Source: Paraburkholderia ribeironis
Lineage (GTDB): Bacteria; Pseudomonadota; Gammaproteobacteria; Burkholderiales; Burkholderiaceae
DNA length: 64,000 nt
Direction of reading: 5' to 3'
Assembly: GCF_900019265.1 (NCBI RefSeq)
Contig: NZ_CYGX02000005.1
Span: 62,001-126,000, forward strand
Shown: piece after piece, positions 63,864 to 64,000 of the stretch
Layout: each line of letters starts with the position of its first letter
Numbering within the stretch: the stretch's first letter is position 1
The notes under the pieces: model-generated
The model's database searches: none
Told to the model about the DNA's origin: nothing
Seen by the model: the letters and a program-made list of their open reading frames with translations, nothing else
Program-made: the position numbers and the translations under genes

Positions 63864-64000
63864 CTACCGCCCTAATCGCTCCCGCAGGAACTCAATGAAG
63901 CGCTGCGTTTTCGCAGGCGGCAACCGGGTTTCGGTAATGGCATAGACAGGCATCGGCGTGCCGTGCCAAGCCGGCATGATGCGCCGCAGCTTCCCGCTGG
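63864..64000 (-). CDS. LysR-type regulator, C-terminal end (partial)
   Basis: The frame enters from beyond 64000 and ends at TAG 63864-63866. The visible 44 residues include LRRIMPAWHGTPMPVYAI, RLPPAKTQRFIEFLRERLG, the usual C-terminal strand-helix of LysR effector domains (LPxW...P.YA...R...P.K...F..FL). The rest lies outside the window. Confidence 0.8.
   Translation of the reverse strand, partial: SGKLRRIMPAWHGTPMPVYAITETRLPPAKTQRFIEFLRERLGR

Overview
The window looks like a chromosomal segment of a Paraburkholderia/Burkholderia-type betaproteobacterium. The basis is its high GC content, a porin with the typical Burkholderiales signal peptide, a Tat-exported HiPIP, DUF4337 and MocR genes, and a Burkholderia-like two-partner-secretion (CDI-type) locus. 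The genus is an inference; no marker gene or rRNA is present.

Layout. 1-6.4 kb: glucan and glucose-6-phosphate metabolism (end of a glycogen debranching enzyme, a GH63-like glucosidase, zwf with a Ser-Gly-Lys insert, a ROK glucokinase), then a PEBP protein. 6.4-18.2 kb: housekeeping and stress genes: aldo-keto reductase, HiPIP, two GNATs, an ECF42-like sigma factor preceded by two DGPF/YCII proteins and an overlapping 59-codon ORF, DUF4337, quinone oxidoreductase, and a divergent GNAT/MocR pair around an ATACC...GGTAT palindrome. 18.2-36.7 kb: a contact-dependent-inhibition-like locus: a 2730-aa toxin-tipped TpsA exoprotein, its probable immunity protein, a start-less orphan toxin tip with an Imm74-like gene, a lipoprotein, two tiny ORFs, a second toxin-less TpsA, one TpsB pore, a parvulin chaperone, a LysR regulator and a porin.

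37-44.5 kb: a GNAT, a radical SAM protein and a sulfane-sulfur module. The module has a FisR-type sigma-54 activator with three spaced cysteines, an upstream palindrome with repeated half-sites, a -24/-12 promoter, persulfide dioxygenase, a phosphatase-like/SQR fusion and a TauE/SafE permease. 44.5-49 kb: a DEAD-box helicase and a membrane protein/TPR protein pair. 49-55.3 kb: an apparent (hydroxy)proline-type catabolic island (GlxA regulator, ornithine-cyclodeaminase-family reductase, LysR, enolase-superfamily enzyme, a binding-protein remnant, and a proline-racemase-family gene broken at a GC dinucleotide run). Two near-identical palindromes sit at the same distance from the predicted -10 boxes of the two catabolic units. 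55.6-63.2 kb: BON protein, LysR, small membrane protein, then a GntR/FadR - beta-hydroxyacid dehydrogenase - amino-acid-type ABC transporter - RpiB-like operon, and a VOC protein.

The most unusual item is at 63582-63666 on the minus strand. It is a tRNA gene with a Ser-like class II body (long variable arm), a Cys anticodon (GCA), U73 and an encoded CCA, in which the normally invariant G19-C56 tertiary pair appears swapped to C19-G56. The window ends inside a LysR gene. No CRISPR array, insertion sequence, integrase or rRNA was seen.
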